14,579 nt of DNA. It comes from Acanthaster planci. Taxonomy: Eukaryota; Echinodermata; Asteroidea; Valvatida; Acanthasteridae. The stretch lies in the NCBI RefSeq assembly GCF_001949145.1, contig NW_019091362.1, positions 10,111,972-10,126,550 on the forward strand, given 5' to 3'. The notes beneath the pieces are model-generated. The model did not search any database. It had not been told where the DNA came from and saw only the letters and a list, made by a program, of their open reading frames with translations. Shown here one piece after another: positions 13,805 to 14,579 of the stretch (the stretch's first letter is position 1; each line of letters starts with the position of its first letter). The translations under genes and the position numbers were made by a program.

Positions 13805-14579
13805 GATGGCTTTGTTAGGCAGCTTCACGCAGCTGATCAGAAGCTGTCACAATGTTCAACACAGTAGTTTAATGATGGCACTTAGACTGCCCTCCACTTT
13901 CCAAGATACAGTGCCGAAGTCAATGTAGTCTTAGCATTTGGGCAAGAATTTTTCAGCTTCTGATAAAAAAACACACACAATGGCTTTTGATAGTTATGGC
14001 ACTTGCTGCTTTCTACTTCTAATGCATCAACATGTGGCAATAGTGCAGTGACATTCATTCATTTATCCTTACCCTTTCACTTCTTCAATTAATTATTTTT
14101 TACGTTAACTTGTACTGTGCCGTTGATCATTTTTATGGAAGCGACGCATTGTAAATTTTCAATTATTATTATCATTACTGGAAACAGGAAACAGACCACT
14201 CTGTAGTGAATAGATCTTGGACGTCTTTCATGTACATGTAGGCCTAGAGAAAAAAAAAAAAACAGAAAAAACAATCCTCGGGGATGTGGATCAGCCCCCT
14301 GCAAAAAAAAAAATCACTAAGAGTTCCATATTGGCAAAACCATAGTAGGCCAACCAACTCACCCAAAAACAAAACACACTGCATCTCACTAGGGCCTATG
14401 CTATGTATTTTAGGAGATAAGTTGAGAAAACAGAAACTGTCTGAGGAAAATTGTTTTCATGGTTGTGTTACATCCCAACTACATCATCAGTCCCAACTAT
14501 AGTTGGGCCCGTCCCAACTAGAGTGGTAAATAGTTGGCCAACTATAGCAGAGAGGTCCTGTGTGCATGATATGCCCAGC
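13805..14579. other. Region upstream of the MCRS1 start; leader/promoter not identified
   Basis: It should hold the MCRS1 5' leader, possibly split by an intron, but no TATA, initiator or convincing noncoding exon can be placed. It contains A13 (about 14249-14261), CATGTACATGTAGGCCTAG (about 14229), an A11 run (about 14302) and the CCAACTA palindrome cluster at the right edge. Confidence 0.4.
14474..14546. repeat. Cluster of CCAACTA inverted and direct repeats
   Basis: CCCAACTA occurs at 14474-14481, 14492-14499 and 14513-14520, with inverted copies at 14500-14507 and 14531-14537 and a further CCAACTA at 14538-14544. Two perfect palindromes result: CCCAACTATAGTTGGG (14492-14507) and TAGTTGGCCAACTA (14531-14544). 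The cluster continues towards the window edge. Confidence 0.85.

Noticed and set aside
13680-13928. 82-codon plus-strand frame opposite MCRS1 exon 1
   Set aside because: It is antisense to a supported coding exon and runs into the upstream noncoding DNA; its Val/Thr content mirrors the Thr/Val-rich exon 1.
1-14579. tRNA, rRNA or snoRNA genes
   Set aside because: No tRNA B-box-like GGTTCGAnTCC, rRNA segment or convincing C/D or H/ACA box arrangement was found by eye; a covariance-model scan would be decisive.

Overview
This is eukaryotic (animal) nuclear DNA. Coding sequence appears as short GT...AG-bounded exons separated by AT-rich introns carrying decayed DNA-transposon debris. Two protein-coding genes can be supported, both on the minus strand. 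The recurring AGGCCTA-type words, and a foldback repeat ending in CCAATTTCAT/GAAATTGGG, suggest a marine invertebrate deuterostome, most likely an echinoderm. Amphioxus or a hemichordate are alternatives. The taxon call is inference from memory of repeat style and was not searched.

The window is dominated by one gene, an orthologue of microspherule protein 1 (MCRS1). Twelve coding exons on the minus strand, from 13804 down to 2592, join with compatible phases into 1494 nt, giving 497 residues plus stop. The reconstruction covers the N-terminal basic motif, a Lys/Glu-rich linker, the MCRS_N region, an acidic stretch, a short charged helix and the C-terminal FHA domain. In known animals MCRS1 works in the nucleus in the NSL (MOF/KAT8) acetyltransferase complex and in INO80, and in spindle assembly. 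One coding exon is only 29 nt long. A possible ATTAAA polyadenylation signal lies about 640 nt past the stop.

Downstream (left end, 869..1072, minus strand) is the first coding exon of a second gene: a signal peptide followed by the start of a DsbA/thioredoxin-like domain with a CPES (CxxS) active-site motif. Its remaining exons lie beyond the left edge or are not recognisable in 1..868, which holds a 4 x 29-bp minisatellite. The two genes are head to tail and about 0.9 kb apart. An unassigned 82-codon open frame lies between them at 1423..1671.

The MCRS1 introns hold the most interesting structure. Intron 10 has a 373-bp non-autonomous hAT element with a perfect 8-bp target duplication. Intron 8 has a large inverted repeat sitting inside a 19-bp tandem array. 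Intron 5 has a 240-bp foldback element ending 20 bp from the exon 5 donor. Intron 2 has a 443-bp element with about 45-bp terminal inverted repeats, holding what looks like a decayed first exon of a mobile-element gene (possibly Crypton/DUF3504-like), next to a long hairpin with a perfect 17-bp stem. Intron 1 has a further, weaker foldback. The right edge (13805..14579), upstream of MCRS1, has no recognisable coding exon but ends in a cluster of CCAACTA palindromes. No tRNA, rRNA, CRISPR or bacterial feature was found.
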